From the NCBI RefSeq assembly GCF_035582795.1, contig NC_134373.1, forward strand, positions 43,073,173 through 43,137,172: DNA of 64,000 bases, given 5' to 3'. The first letter of the stretch is position 1. Each line of letters opens with the position of its first letter. This document shows positions 22,701 through 33,665 of this stretch, piece by piece. Source of the stretch: Mycteria americana. Its lineage: Eukaryota; Chordata; Aves; Ciconiiformes; Ciconiidae. The position numbers and the translations under genes are program-made. The notes under the pieces were generated by a model. It was given only the letters and a program-made list of their open reading frames with translations. It made no database searches and had not been told where the DNA came from.

Positions 22701-24188
22701 GCATTTATCAGCTTTTGTCGAGCTTACTGGCCCTGCAGATCCCCTTTTGGCAGGTCAACGTGAAAATCTTTCAGCGGTTTGACCGCACACCAGGTCGAAC
22801 AGGGATCGATCTCGCCACCACCCACTGATTGATGGTCTGAGCATCGGGCTGGAGTTAGAGGTGAATCCCCTTTAATTAAAATGTATGGAAAACTGATTTT
22901 CTGTGCCTGTCCTGCCCTGTATGTGGGAACATTTGCATTGCTGATGATGAAGGGGTGGGGATGTCTGCCGGTAGTTGACTTCTGCTTCATCATCCACGCT
23001 TGGCCCTGCTAACGAGCTGCTCTGCCCCAGGGAAGCTGGCTTTGCTAGGTGAGAAAAGTTATTTATTCTCCTATCCCGCCTTGTTCACAGTCTTTCCTGA
23101 AAAGAAATTGTCAATCATGCTTAATTACCCTAAATTATGTGTGGCAGATTGGTACAGAAGCGCTGCTTGCTCCAGGCTGAAATGAGTCCTGCAAAAGTGA
23201 GCTCTGGGATTGCAGATGAGGATACGAACCACATTCCAGCATGACCTATCAAAGCAATGCAGCATCCTGGGGTAACCGGAAAATGGGGAAATTATTCCCA
23301 CTTTTTTGGGCGTTTTTTCACTGAAACATTTTCATTTTTTTGGCTATGCTACACAGCTTTTCTTTGATTTGTAGAAATAACACAAAGCCTTTGCTTAGCT
23401 AGAAATAAGACTTTAAATCCCTAGCTGATCTATGCAACTAGTTAGCAAGTGAGGCAGGCTGAATCCCAGGAGAAGGCGGTGGTTTGCTTTAAGCCTCCTC
23501 CTGCCAATGACATTAGGAGGCACGTCACCTCTCTCCCTGGGTTGTCCATGTCGCTGCTGCAGTCAAGGCCATGGCTCTTTCCCAGGTCTTTACACATCTC
23601 AGGAATTCACAATTCACCTTATGAATTAGTCAAAGTTGTGGGGTTTTTTTAGCCGGTCCACAGAACACTGCAAGCATGAAATGATCAAGAAAAATGTGCA
23701 ACGTAAGTAGGAAATGTCATTGATGCAAATGATGCCCCAAGGGCTCAGGCTGTGTATGATGGGACTGAAGAAATGTGCAAGAAAAGGAGATGCACTACAC
23801 GTGTGTCCAGTAGGCTTGCTCCTTTGAACACCTACAAAACATTGCACAACTTGAACCTCTTGTGGATGGAGGCACGTTTCACACAAGCAGGGCTTCCCCC
23901 CAACATCTACCCTCCTTCTGGGCTTGCAGAAGCAACCTGGAATCTTAATGCAACTCTAACCTGAGATCTTTCCCCAGCTTATTGAACAGAAATCGTCAAA
24001 ATACCCCTCTGCACCAGGAGTCTTGGTGCACTGGAAAGCTGCAGTACAGGTTTGGCAGTGTTTGCATCTCTGCATCTCGGGAGCATGGATGTGAACACTG
24101 CCAGGAGCAAAGGGCCAGCGACCGGCTCATGCCACTTTTAGGAAGACTGATGCTTGGTGAGATGGGGATGCAGAAGTCTGGGTGCTTA
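22701..24188. other. Non-coding stretch, no gene seen
   Basis: No repeat, exon or RNA gene is recognised. Only short overlapping open frames are present. Confidence 0.5.
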
Positions 24189-24700
24189 GAATCACAGAAT
24201 GGTTTGGATGGGAAGGGACCTTTACAGGTCATCTGGTCCAACCCCCCTGCAAGAGCAGGGACATCTTCAACCAGATCCGGTTGCTCAGAGCCCCGGCCAA
24301 CCTGACCTGGAATGTTTCCAGGCATGGGGCATCTCTGGGCAACCTGTGCCAGGGTTTCACCAGCCTCAGCGTAAAAAATTTCTTCCTTACATCTAGTCTG
24401 AACCTCCCCTCTTGTAGTTTAAAACCATCACCCCTTGTCCTATCGCTACAGGCCCTGCTAAAAAGTCTGGCCCCATCTTTCCTATAGGCCCCCTTTCAGT
24501 GCCGGCAGGCTGCTGTAAGGTCTCCCCGCAGCCTTCTCTTCTCCAGGCTGAACAACCCCAGCTCTCAGCCTGTCCTGCAGCAGAGGTGTTCCAGCCCTCG
24601 GATCACTGTTGTGGCCACCTCTGGACCTGCTCCCACAGCTCCGTGTCGTTCCTGCGCCGAGGACTCCCGAGCTGGACGCAGCACTGCAGGTACAGGCTTC
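24189..24700 (-). mobile_element. CR1 LINE, 5'-truncated copy
   Basis: It starts at the element's 3' terminus, AGAATCACAGAATGGTTTGG, and continues with GACCTTTACAGGTCATCTGG, GGGCAACCTGTGCCAGGGTT, AATTTCTTCCTTACATCTAG, CCTTGTCCTATCGCTACAGG and CTCTTCTCCAGGCTGAACAA. All are hallmark antisense CR1 blocks in the expected order. About 500 bp is recognisable and it is the best-preserved CR1 in the window. The 5' limit is uncertain because similarity fades near 24,690. The reading frames are broken, so it encodes nothing intact. Confidence 0.93.
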
Positions 24701-24834
24701 CGCACTTGATGCGGACCCTGTGAAAGAGGCTGATGGCACCGGCACTGCCAGACTTCAGCCCGCAGCGGGTGTGGAGCTGTATGGCTGATGCACAGATGAG
24801 TTGAGGTTTGTGGGCACCTCGGTGGTCACTGGTG

Positions 24835-25065
24835 CCACCTCTGCCCAACGCCAGGACAGCTGGATCAGGCCGCTCCGCTCTTGTCCAGGCAATTTTGGAT
24901 GTCTCCGAGGGCGGAGATCCCACGTCCTCTCTGTCCCCCATTCCAGAGTTTGGCTGCCCTCCTGCTGAATGTGTCTTTCCAGATCTCCAGCCAGGGTTTC
25001 CCACGTTACAGCCTGTCCCTACTCTCTGTCCTGTGCCCCTCGGAGCACAGTCTGGCCCCATTGCT
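24835..25065 (-). mobile_element. Older CR1 LINE fragment of another subfamily
   Basis: Antisense CR1 phrasing with more decay than its neighbour: GTCCAGGCAATTTTGGATGT, CTCCGAGGGCGGAGATCCCA, then remnants of the hydrophilic cluster and CTGTCCTGTGCCCCTCGGAG, AGTCTGGCCCCATTGCTC. In bird CR1s of the X/Y type these blocks read roughly 'gttttgaatatctccaaggatggagattccac'. It lies about 135 bp beyond the younger copy in the same orientation. The exact subfamily is not determinable by eye. Confidence 0.7.
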
Positions 25066-26374
25066 CTGTGCCTGGCAGGTACGGGGTGACTTGCTCTGGG
25101 TTTGCATGCACCCACTTTAAATAATAATGACCCATTCTCCTTGATGAGGGTGTCTTTTTTTTTTTGTACGTGCCTGTAGAGAACACCAAAGTACCTTCTC
25201 TTGGGCCTTTCTCTTTGGTATCTTACTCTGTTTCAACCAAGGCTCACAGCTGAATCAAGCTGCAGCCACTGATCTCCACAATGCTCGTAACAATCGCTAT
25301 CGTGTCCTCACTACTTATCTTGATTCCTTCAAGCTGCAGCTATCAGTTAATTCAATCAGGATTGATTAGACAGTCAATGAATAATTAGTTAAATGATTTG
25401 TGCTGCACACCAGAAAGCCCAATCTCTGTGGAAGGAGTCCCAGTACTCACCACTGGTTAAAAAAAAAAAAAAAAAAGGATATCATAGCTCGGTTGAGCTC
25501 AGTTTCTGCACCGAGTCCCTCTCTGGAGCATCTCTCGCCATTTCTGTTGGCTCTGCTGGGAAATCAGGATCTGAAACCAGGAACCAGCAACTGTGGCCCT
25601 GTGGCTATCCCAGCGCTTTTTGGAGTGTTTTGTCAGCTGTGCTATTGAAAGTAGTACAAAAATTATTTTAAATTTACGATTTTATACTTGCAATATTCCA
25701 TGCAGGATATCCAGTAGCAGAAAATATCATATTCTGCAAAAGACTTTTACTTGGTTGAAACAGATCCAAGCAGAGAAAAGAAACCCCTCTAAAATACTGC
25801 CTAGTTCAAAAAGTCTGATTGTTCTATACTGAGGTGAGCCAGACATTTGTGGGGTATTTTACACTAAAAATACTCATTTTCCAAAAAGATAGGAAATACT
25901 AATCCCATAAAAAGATTACATTTCTGAGTATAATATTTTACAGAATCCATAAGCTGGGATATGTGGTGGGTTATTGCTTGTCTCTACTAAAAAAAAAAAG
26001 GCACAAAGTCAATCAATTGCTGATCTACCATTTCCAAAATGCAGATACCCCTTTGTTTGCCGTGGATATGACAGCGATTTTATGTTATCATAAAACCAAG
26101 TTTCCTTCCTGAGCTGCAGGCCATAGTACAACCAGATGAAACGGCTTTTTTAAAATCTTTGGTTTTGACCTGCCAGCCTTTGGAGCCGGGCAGCATGGGA
26201 GACCTTGGATCCACGGTGCACGCTTATAAATAATTCCCATAAAATCCTCAAATCCGGTTTTGCTGGAGACCTTGCTCCCGCAGAGCCCCATTGGTGTGGG
26301 GATGCTGAGACCTGGTGCACGGTTTGACCTGTTTGTCCATTGTAACCTGAGCAAACACTGCAGCTAGCTCACCT
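25066..26374. other. Non-coding stretch, no gene seen
   Basis: AT-leaning DNA with an A18 tract at 25459-25476. The piece 25,330-25,400 is rich in ATTGATTAGA and AATAATTAGTTAA homeodomain-type cores and may be regulatory. No coding frame is recognised. Confidence 0.5.
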
Positions 26375-26510
26375 TCTGACAATAATTCATGGGATTTTCA
26401 TTAGCTTATTCACTGTTATTTTGAACTAATTTTTATTTACACTGAGCAGGGATCATGAATATTTGACACACAACCTGTGCTGTTTGACTGACTGATCAGA
26501 TCAATCTCAC
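26375..26510. promoter_or_regulatory. Putative conserved non-coding element
   Basis: CAATAATTCATGGGATTTTC leads into an AT-rich repeat-free stretch with CATGAATATTTGACAC and the TGACTGACTGATCAGATCA cluster, which resembles TALE-homeodomain (MEIS/PBX-type) sites. No open frame crosses it. Conservation is inferred, not seen. Confidence 0.28.
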
Positions 26511-29500
26511 GTTGCCGCTGCTTCTCCCTCGCTAGACGTGGCAGGAGCACCTGCAGCGTAAATCTTTTTGGTTTGATTACACCACATTTTCTTTATGTGG
26601 ACTAGATGTTATGACAGACGTTAGAGCATCTCTCTGGTTGGCACTTGCTGTCAGTTGGATATATGCCCAGTGCGAATCCGAAATGTACTTTGTGTGGCTG
26701 CTATTCCGATAAAACTGAGTTGCTTGGGCTTTTGTGGGAATCACGCGGAGGTAGATAACGCGAGTGTGGAGCTCAAGCAGAGGAATCTGTCCTCTGCGCT
26801 CTTGCTCGGGGTTGGTCTTGACTTTGGTGCTGGTCTAAGGCCATTTCTTGGTTTGCGCGTGAAGCTCTTGAAGCCTTCTAGAAATCTTGGTTTTGAGTCT
26901 TGCAATAATTGCTATTTGGCAAGGAAAAAAAAATTCTAAATGGCAGAGCGAGGTGACTGTATGAGAATCGCGGGCTGGGCACAGATGAACAAGGAGCACT
27001 GAGTGCAAGGAACGACTTACCCTCATATAAAGCTATTAATTCAGGTCCCTGACAGAGTCGGGCTGTACCAGCGTGATGCTGTGCCTGCGCTAATCAGCCA
27101 GGTTAATCCTCAGCATTTAATTCAGTAGGGCTCGTTACTGCAGGTCCCGTGCTGTAGCTGTTCTGCTCCCCGTTGCTGACCCCGCTCGCTCCACTGTGGG
27201 TGCCCGCAGCTCTAGCAGTGACGCTCCGGGCACGGTCGCGAGAGCTCAGCGGCCGACGCCAGTGAACGCGCGGGAGGGCTGGGGGGCTGCACAAGGGTGC
27301 TCGGGTGGGCCGATACGCACCGCGCTGTGTTTGCAGGCTCGGTAACCGATGGCGTGCGTCAGCCGCGATGGGAAGTTACCTTTGGGGGAGAAAAATAAAA
27401 AAGCAAAGGAAAGAGAAGGGAAAGGGGAGAAGCTTTTCCCAGGGGCCGGCCATCTTCTTTCCCCTCACAATCTCACTCTGGTTTGCTTAGTTGCAGATTG
27501 GCAGTGGTTCCACCCAAAGCAGAGGCTGTAATTTGAAAAACAAATGCATCTTATATTCTGGAGGCGGGTTACTTTGGGGACTGGCACGTCAGAACGCAGA
27601 GTCAGATGAACAGCAGGTCTCAGGGCTGACAGACTTAAAAATAACCCCTAAACCCCCACTACCTGTGGTGTTTCCCTCCAGAATAAATGTGAAAAAAGGA
27701 TTTTTAATATGCACTAGCGCTCACCAGGGCAGAAGCTGATGTTACGATGGTTAGGCAATATTAATCTGTAGTCTCTTATTTTCAGGTTCAGCAGGGTGGG
27801 CTTCCCGGAGTGTTAGGGAAAAGGAGCCTTTGGAGGAGGACGCGAGACAGCGTTAGAGATGCCCGAGTGGACTGTCCCGCACGATGGAGAGCACGGAGGA
27901 GCAAGGGATTGCTCAGGGACCTGCGGAGGTGACACAGGAACAGCCACAGAGAGCAGCAGGCTTTAATCCAGGATAAGAACGTCTTTCAAACCCCGCAGTT
28001 TTAATTGTGCAGCACGGTGCTGCGCGCTCTGCAGACCCGGCTGTACAACCGCAGCCGTGCGCCGTGCTGCTGCGGACGCGTTCCCTTGGCCCGCAGTGGT
28101 GGGCTTCCAGGCAGTCCGTACGCATCCCGCGAGCTTTCCCTGCCGCTCCGCGTTCCCCGGGAAAATACACCTCAGTGCCTGGGGTTAAAAATGTAATTCA
28201 CTGCCTTACGGCGAGGGATCTTGCTGCCTTCTGGTGTAGCAACCTGGAGCTCTGCTTCGGGAGCTGGCGCTGCTGCTTTGCAGCCAGATCCCAAAGCGTG
28301 CCAGCGTGCAGGGAAAGACCTTTTGCACTAGGGCTGTGGAGGTGGCTCCTCTTCTCTCTGAACACTGAAATACCTAGTAGGTATTCCCTGCTTACCAGGG
28401 ATCACACTGTGCAAGGTGCGTACGAAGACTAAAGCATCTTTCTAAGAAATAGTCTCTAAAGGAGACAGTTTCCACGACATTAATTTTTCTTCATTGTCTT
28501 TGTAAATTTAGAAAATATGTAGAAATGTTTTAAGCTCAAGAGTAACCAGCTCCCATAAAGAAATAAACTCACGGCCCAGAAAGAGAGACAAAAATTAGGA
28601 AGATGTTCAAACAAGCAAAACATCAGACATGGTGACATAAATATTAAATATGAACATAAAAACTCTAGGACCTCAGAACGGGATTTGCAAACACTTATGT
28701 GCTGGTGGAACTTTAAAAACTAAATCAAGGAAACCTTAATGTTTAAACAGTATGTTTAAAATTTAACCTGTGCATTTTTCAGTCACCCATGCTGCACGGC
28801 AGCTGGCTTGCTTAATGCCCAGACGAGAGCATTCCTCTGCGTGCAACCAGACGCTGGTATTTCCCCCAAACGCAACCAAAACCCAAGCCAGTATAACCAG
28901 TGGCAGACTGCACTGGGGGGGCTCGGGGGTAGGCAGTCCCGTCCTGGGCTCTCTGGTAAAGCAAAGATGGGCAGCCCAGACCCACGGGGATGCTGCTGCA
29001 AAGGGCTGGGCTGGTGGCAAGCGCTGAAAAGCAGGGCGAGACGTCACCCAGCAAGGTTTATCCGGTAAGGCGGGTCACGAGCGGCATTAAGGGTAAGCCA
29101 GGAGGGCTTACGCTCGGCTGGGATCAAGCTTGGAGCCTTCCTCGAGAAAAGCCGCTCCTGGACATCACGTGTCCCTGCAGCAGCGGTGGAAAGGGCTCAG
29201 CTGCCGCAGGGAAAGCGCCTGCAGACGGCTTTCAGGAGGACTTAAAAAATAGAAATCTGCCGTGATGAAGAGTGGGAAAGGAGCTGCATATCCCCACAGC
29301 AGTACGCTTTCAAGAACAGAGAGAAAAGGTCAAATTGTTCGTGGGGCCCAAGTTCTGCAACCTCCGTGTGCTGCCATCGGCAGCCTTTCACCAAAAATGG
29401 CATTATTGCCCAGCAAAACGCTGCTCAGTCTGGCATAAACCAACACAATGAAAAAATATTTAATTTCACAAATTTCAGTCACTCTGCTTTCCCTTCCTGC

Positions 29501-30184
29501 CCCTCCTCCCCACACCCCTTCTGCTGTCCCTTCTCCCCACTCTTCTGGCATAAAACCCTGTTTCTTCCCTTAGAAGAGACAGAACTGAAGGACTCTCTGG
29601 TCCCTCAAGTCTTAGGTGCTAATTATACTGGATCTCTTTGCCTTTCACTTTTTTTTTTGTTTTGCATGCGATATCTGGCTGCAGGAGGCTTGTGCACAGC
29701 TCTACAGATGTGTTTATGCTTGGCAACGGTAATGATAACTTGGTTATGGCTCAGAGAACAAGCTCATTGCAGAGTAATAGTTAATTTTAAATATTAGAAG
29801 CCACGAAGCAGCAGCAGTGAAGATGGCAGGTGAGGAGGCTGAGCAGCGGTGCCAGCCCAGCATCTTCTAGCAGAAGCTGCAGTACCATAGCCATGACCGA
29901 GGAGTCTCCCATCACCTTAACAGCCTTCGTTCTTCTGGAGAACCAGTGTGCCATGGTTTAATACAAGGCTCTGCGTTAGGCTTTCATGGGCAGCAAAGGG
30001 GAGCCCCTTCCCAACACCACCAGCGCAACCTGTGCCCCAAACTGGTGTGGCTGGAGGCTGATGCCTGGGGGCGCGGTGGGCAAAAATGAGAAGGAAAAGT
30101 GGCCTCACGGATCTTTGACTCCTGCACTGTCTCAGCAACTAATGGAAAACAGCACCATGCCCAAGACTCTTTTTTTTAAGGCCC
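26511..30184. other. Non-coding stretch, no gene seen
   Basis: The last GC-rich part of the left half. Open frames are numerous around 27,900-29,250 on both strands but mutually overlapping and without known domains. No interspersed repeat is recognised. Confidence 0.5.
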
Positions 30185-30600
30185 TCAGAGGATAATCACA
30201 TTAAAGTAGGTCTCATAAATAATTCACCACTGCTGACTTAATGCCTTTTTTGTGCAAAGGCCAATTATCAAAATAAACATCGAGCTTCATGTAGATCAGT
30301 AAATGAAAAAAGTCATTTCTATGACATGTAATATATGCTCTCGTTTATAAATTGTGCTACCAAATACAACTTTAAGTGCTTCTCTCTCCACCATTTTTAA
30401 AATGTTCCATTAAAAAAGAAAATTTAAAAACTAACCTGCCAAGATAGACAAAGGAACTTTAAAAATTATTATAGCTAGTTTTGTTTCTAGATTAATGAAA
30501 CTTAGCACTAATGCAACAGTTAGCTTACTGGTTCACATAAATCCACCTTTTTGCTCTTGTTGCTAAAGCACCACAATTAGTTGTTATAAATGGCAGCCTG
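30185..30600. promoter_or_regulatory. Putative conserved non-coding element cluster
   Basis: A long AT-rich repeat-poor block containing CATAAATAATTCACC, GTGCAAAGGCCAATTATC, GACAAAGGAAC (SOX/TCF-like) and CACAATTAGTTG. Stops occur in every frame. It marks the left edge of the AT-rich desert and has the look of a deeply conserved regulatory cluster. Confidence 0.3.
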
Positions 30601-33597
30601 GGAGGTTCCCAATGCTCAGCCAGACGTGCCTGATCCAGCACTGGGGACAGCTCGGGACGCTGGAGCATGTGGCTTCAGGGGCTCGACAACGAGCACTTCC
30701 ACCGCTGCATTAGAGCCGTGGCAGCGAACGGGGTCAAGGGAGCTTTAGGACGAGGAACCGAAGTGGTCCTGAGTGACCTGGGAAGAATGGGCAGGGCAGA
30801 TGGATTAAACCCCCTTGGACTGGGACTCAAGCAGTCTCCAAGTAGATGGTTTCCAAGGATCTCCGACAAGGCAAGTTCAGTGTAAGTGGTCTTTTATCAG
30901 GGGAGCGAGCAAGGTGCTTGACTCCAAAACCAGCAGAGTCAGAGAAGCTTTCATGTACCAACGAGGCCAAGAGAGACAACACACCGCCTTGAGCCACAGC
31001 GATGGACAGTAGCACCTTGCTCAGGCTCCTGGGGAGGAGGATGCCTCCAGCAGAAGAACATCTCATGGAGCGACCTACTTCATGAAGGCAGTCTGTTTAT
31101 TTTTTTAACATCCAGTGAATTGAGCTCTGCATTTAGAAACTTTTTACTGCTGCGAAAGCGGCGGTGGAGCAGGTCCCATGCACTGCTGAACCGAGTCAAA
31201 CAATGCATGGCAAAAAAACGCGTCTGGAAAATGCAGATCTCCTCCTAGGGCATGGGTGGAATTATTTGTTCAAAATTACTTGCTGCGTAGTGAATCTATT
31301 CAAGCAATCCATAGTACAGCATTGCCTGAAAAGGTTTTTCCTACGTATCTTTCTCCAAGAAAAACTAATAGCAAAACTGTCATATAGTTTTGAAGTTAAA
31401 TCTTGACCAGGTTTGCGCTGGCTTAATGAAAAAATCTGCATAATCTGTTTCTTCTTAGTTAATCAATTCCTGCAGGAATTTGCGTTTCTCTTGAAAATAC
31501 TTTGTTTTATAATAAAGCTTTGCGAACAAGCAAGTCAAAGTTACCGATCCTAAACGTGCTTTGTGCTAGCATTCATAAAAATAAGGTACTTCAAGTGCAT
31601 TCTAAATAAATTTTTTAAAAAGCTCTCCTTGCTGATGCATGTGGGCACGGTCCAGAATCTGCAAACTATTCCCTGGAGCCTCCCCACAAGAGCTCAGGTA
31701 AATGATGTTAACTGAATCTCTGCTTTATTAAATTATCTCATTGGTAGCTGACTTTATAACACACGTTGCCAAATCCCTCTTCTATATGAAAGGGAGATCT
31801 GAACTGTTTCAAATTTTAACCGAGATGTGGGTTCATGGAGAGGTATATCAAGTTTTATGGCTTTAGTGTTCAACGTTCAGAGAACTCCTTTGACTTCAGT
31901 AAAAAGTGATGGGATTTGAGGGAACTTCTGCCTTCCTAGCTGAGAGATTCAGTGTGATTTAAGTGGCTCTGTTGATCTTGCAGAAGAGTCTCTCAAACAT
32001 TATTCACTCCTCTGAGAAATACGCGATTGTCGAAAGCCGTTAGATTCTTCCCATTATTGTTTGGGTTGTCTTGTAGAAGGATGAATTGCCCTGTTTTACT
32101 GATCACAAATCAGTATCACAAACACTATGTTCTGTAATTGCATTTCATGTAACAATTTACAGTTTCTTTAGTGAGAATATGGCTTATGGGTTATAAAACA
32201 GAAGCGGTAGAAATATTTAGCTAATGGATTTTTCTAAGCCACTGCAAAAAATTTATTTGCATTATAACTTCTCCAAGCCATCCATTTTTATAGTTGTACC
32301 CATTTCCCAAGCCAAGCAACGTTATTTTAATCAAGTCCATCTGCTAGAGCTTAGAAAGGGCAAGGAATGTGAAAGAAAGGTGGCTTATTTCACAAATACG
32401 GATTTGGATATGTAGTAGGAGTATACCTTACATACTACCTATTGGTTTTGGACCAGGTGTGCTCCGTTATTTCCTGGCAGACATTCCTGTGTTGTCCAGC
32501 TGAGGAAAAAGGCAACCAGGCAGCACGGCCAAGTCCTGCTTGTCTTGTCCCGACACGCAGTTAGGTTGAGGGTGGGCTGCTTGCTAATGCCCAGGGCTGG
32601 GAAGCACCCTCAGCCCCCACGAGTACTTAACCACAGATTCACACGCTCCAAAATCCCCCAGCTGAAACCCACGCTGCCAACTTGCTACAATCCCACAGCA
32701 AATTTATTTTAACGCACATATTTTTATTAAAGCCGATGGTGGCTAATAAGCACCGTCTTCCTTCTCCACAGCTGGTGCCAAAGCCCTGCGTGCTGGCTCG
32801 GGTCGCCCACCCCGGGGAGACGCTGTGAGGTGGCTGCGGTTCCCAAGCCTCTGCTTGAAACACCGCACGCCAACTGGACTGTGGTTTGAAATCCAGGCAA
32901 AGACAATTATTTTGAACTTTGCAGTTGCTGGAAAGTCTCCTTGCTGCATGCTGCACTCTAACCCTGGGACAGCTGTCCCAAAGGGCATGGTTTCCAAGAA
33001 AACTGCAGCACTCCTTTTAACCAGCCCCCGAGTTTAGAAATCCTTATGGCTTTTGCTTGCTGTGTGGCCCTGGCATTTTGGTAATTGCTTCAGCCTTTGT
33101 GCAGTCTGGCTCTGCGTCTCCTCTGATGAAACGGTTCCTGGTCCAGATGTTTCACTCCTGCTTATTAACTCATCCTTTCTGGTCACACTCAGTGCTACTT
33201 CCCTGTCTTGTATGTGGGAAAGAAGGTGAGAAGTATTTATGCTGGTCTTCGCTTGGGTCATCCTCTTTGGGATTGTGTTTATAACACTTTATATTGCTCA
33301 CATGTGTAAGTGGTGGCACCGAACTCTCCTGACCAAAATTCAAGTGCTTGTTCCCATGCGACACGTCAAGGCTGGTACGTTCTGTTACGTGGCGAGGCTC
33401 TTTGCCCATCTCACGCTTCTGTCCGTCCCATGCTGACCACGTGCTTTAGTCATGTCACAAAATTTAAGGTGTGCCTGGTACGTGGCTGGCACTATTCATA
33501 ACACGATGAACATCTGCCTTGGGATCATGCGACTGATGCACTTCACTTGATGAAACTACCTGTTTTATTAAGAAGATGCTTATAAAATTGTTTGTTT
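30601..33597. other. Non-coding stretch, no gene seen
   Basis: Mixed composition, with a GC-richer part at 30,600-31,080 and 32,500-33,050 between AT-rich DNA. No repeat or coding frame is recognised. The piece 31,390-31,530 is AT-rich and repeat-free, and may be another conserved element. Confidence 0.45.
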
Positions 33598-33665
33598 ATT
33601 AAGGTTGGACTCAATGATCTTAAGGGTCTTTTCCATCCTAAATGATTCTATGAATCTATGATCTT
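33598..33665 (+). mobile_element. CR1 LINE 3' end, short fragment
   Basis: AAGGTTGGACTCAATGATCT, then TAAGGGTCTTTTCCATCC and a tail of ATGATTCTATGAATCTATGA. This is the sense orientation of the CR1 3' terminus with its octamer-like tail. Only the last 65 bp or so is present. Confidence 0.92.

Noticed and set aside
24603-25115. 170-codon minus-strand open frame
   Set aside because: It spans the 5' end of one CR1 and another decayed CR1 plus the spacer, and does not read as reverse transcriptase in this frame.
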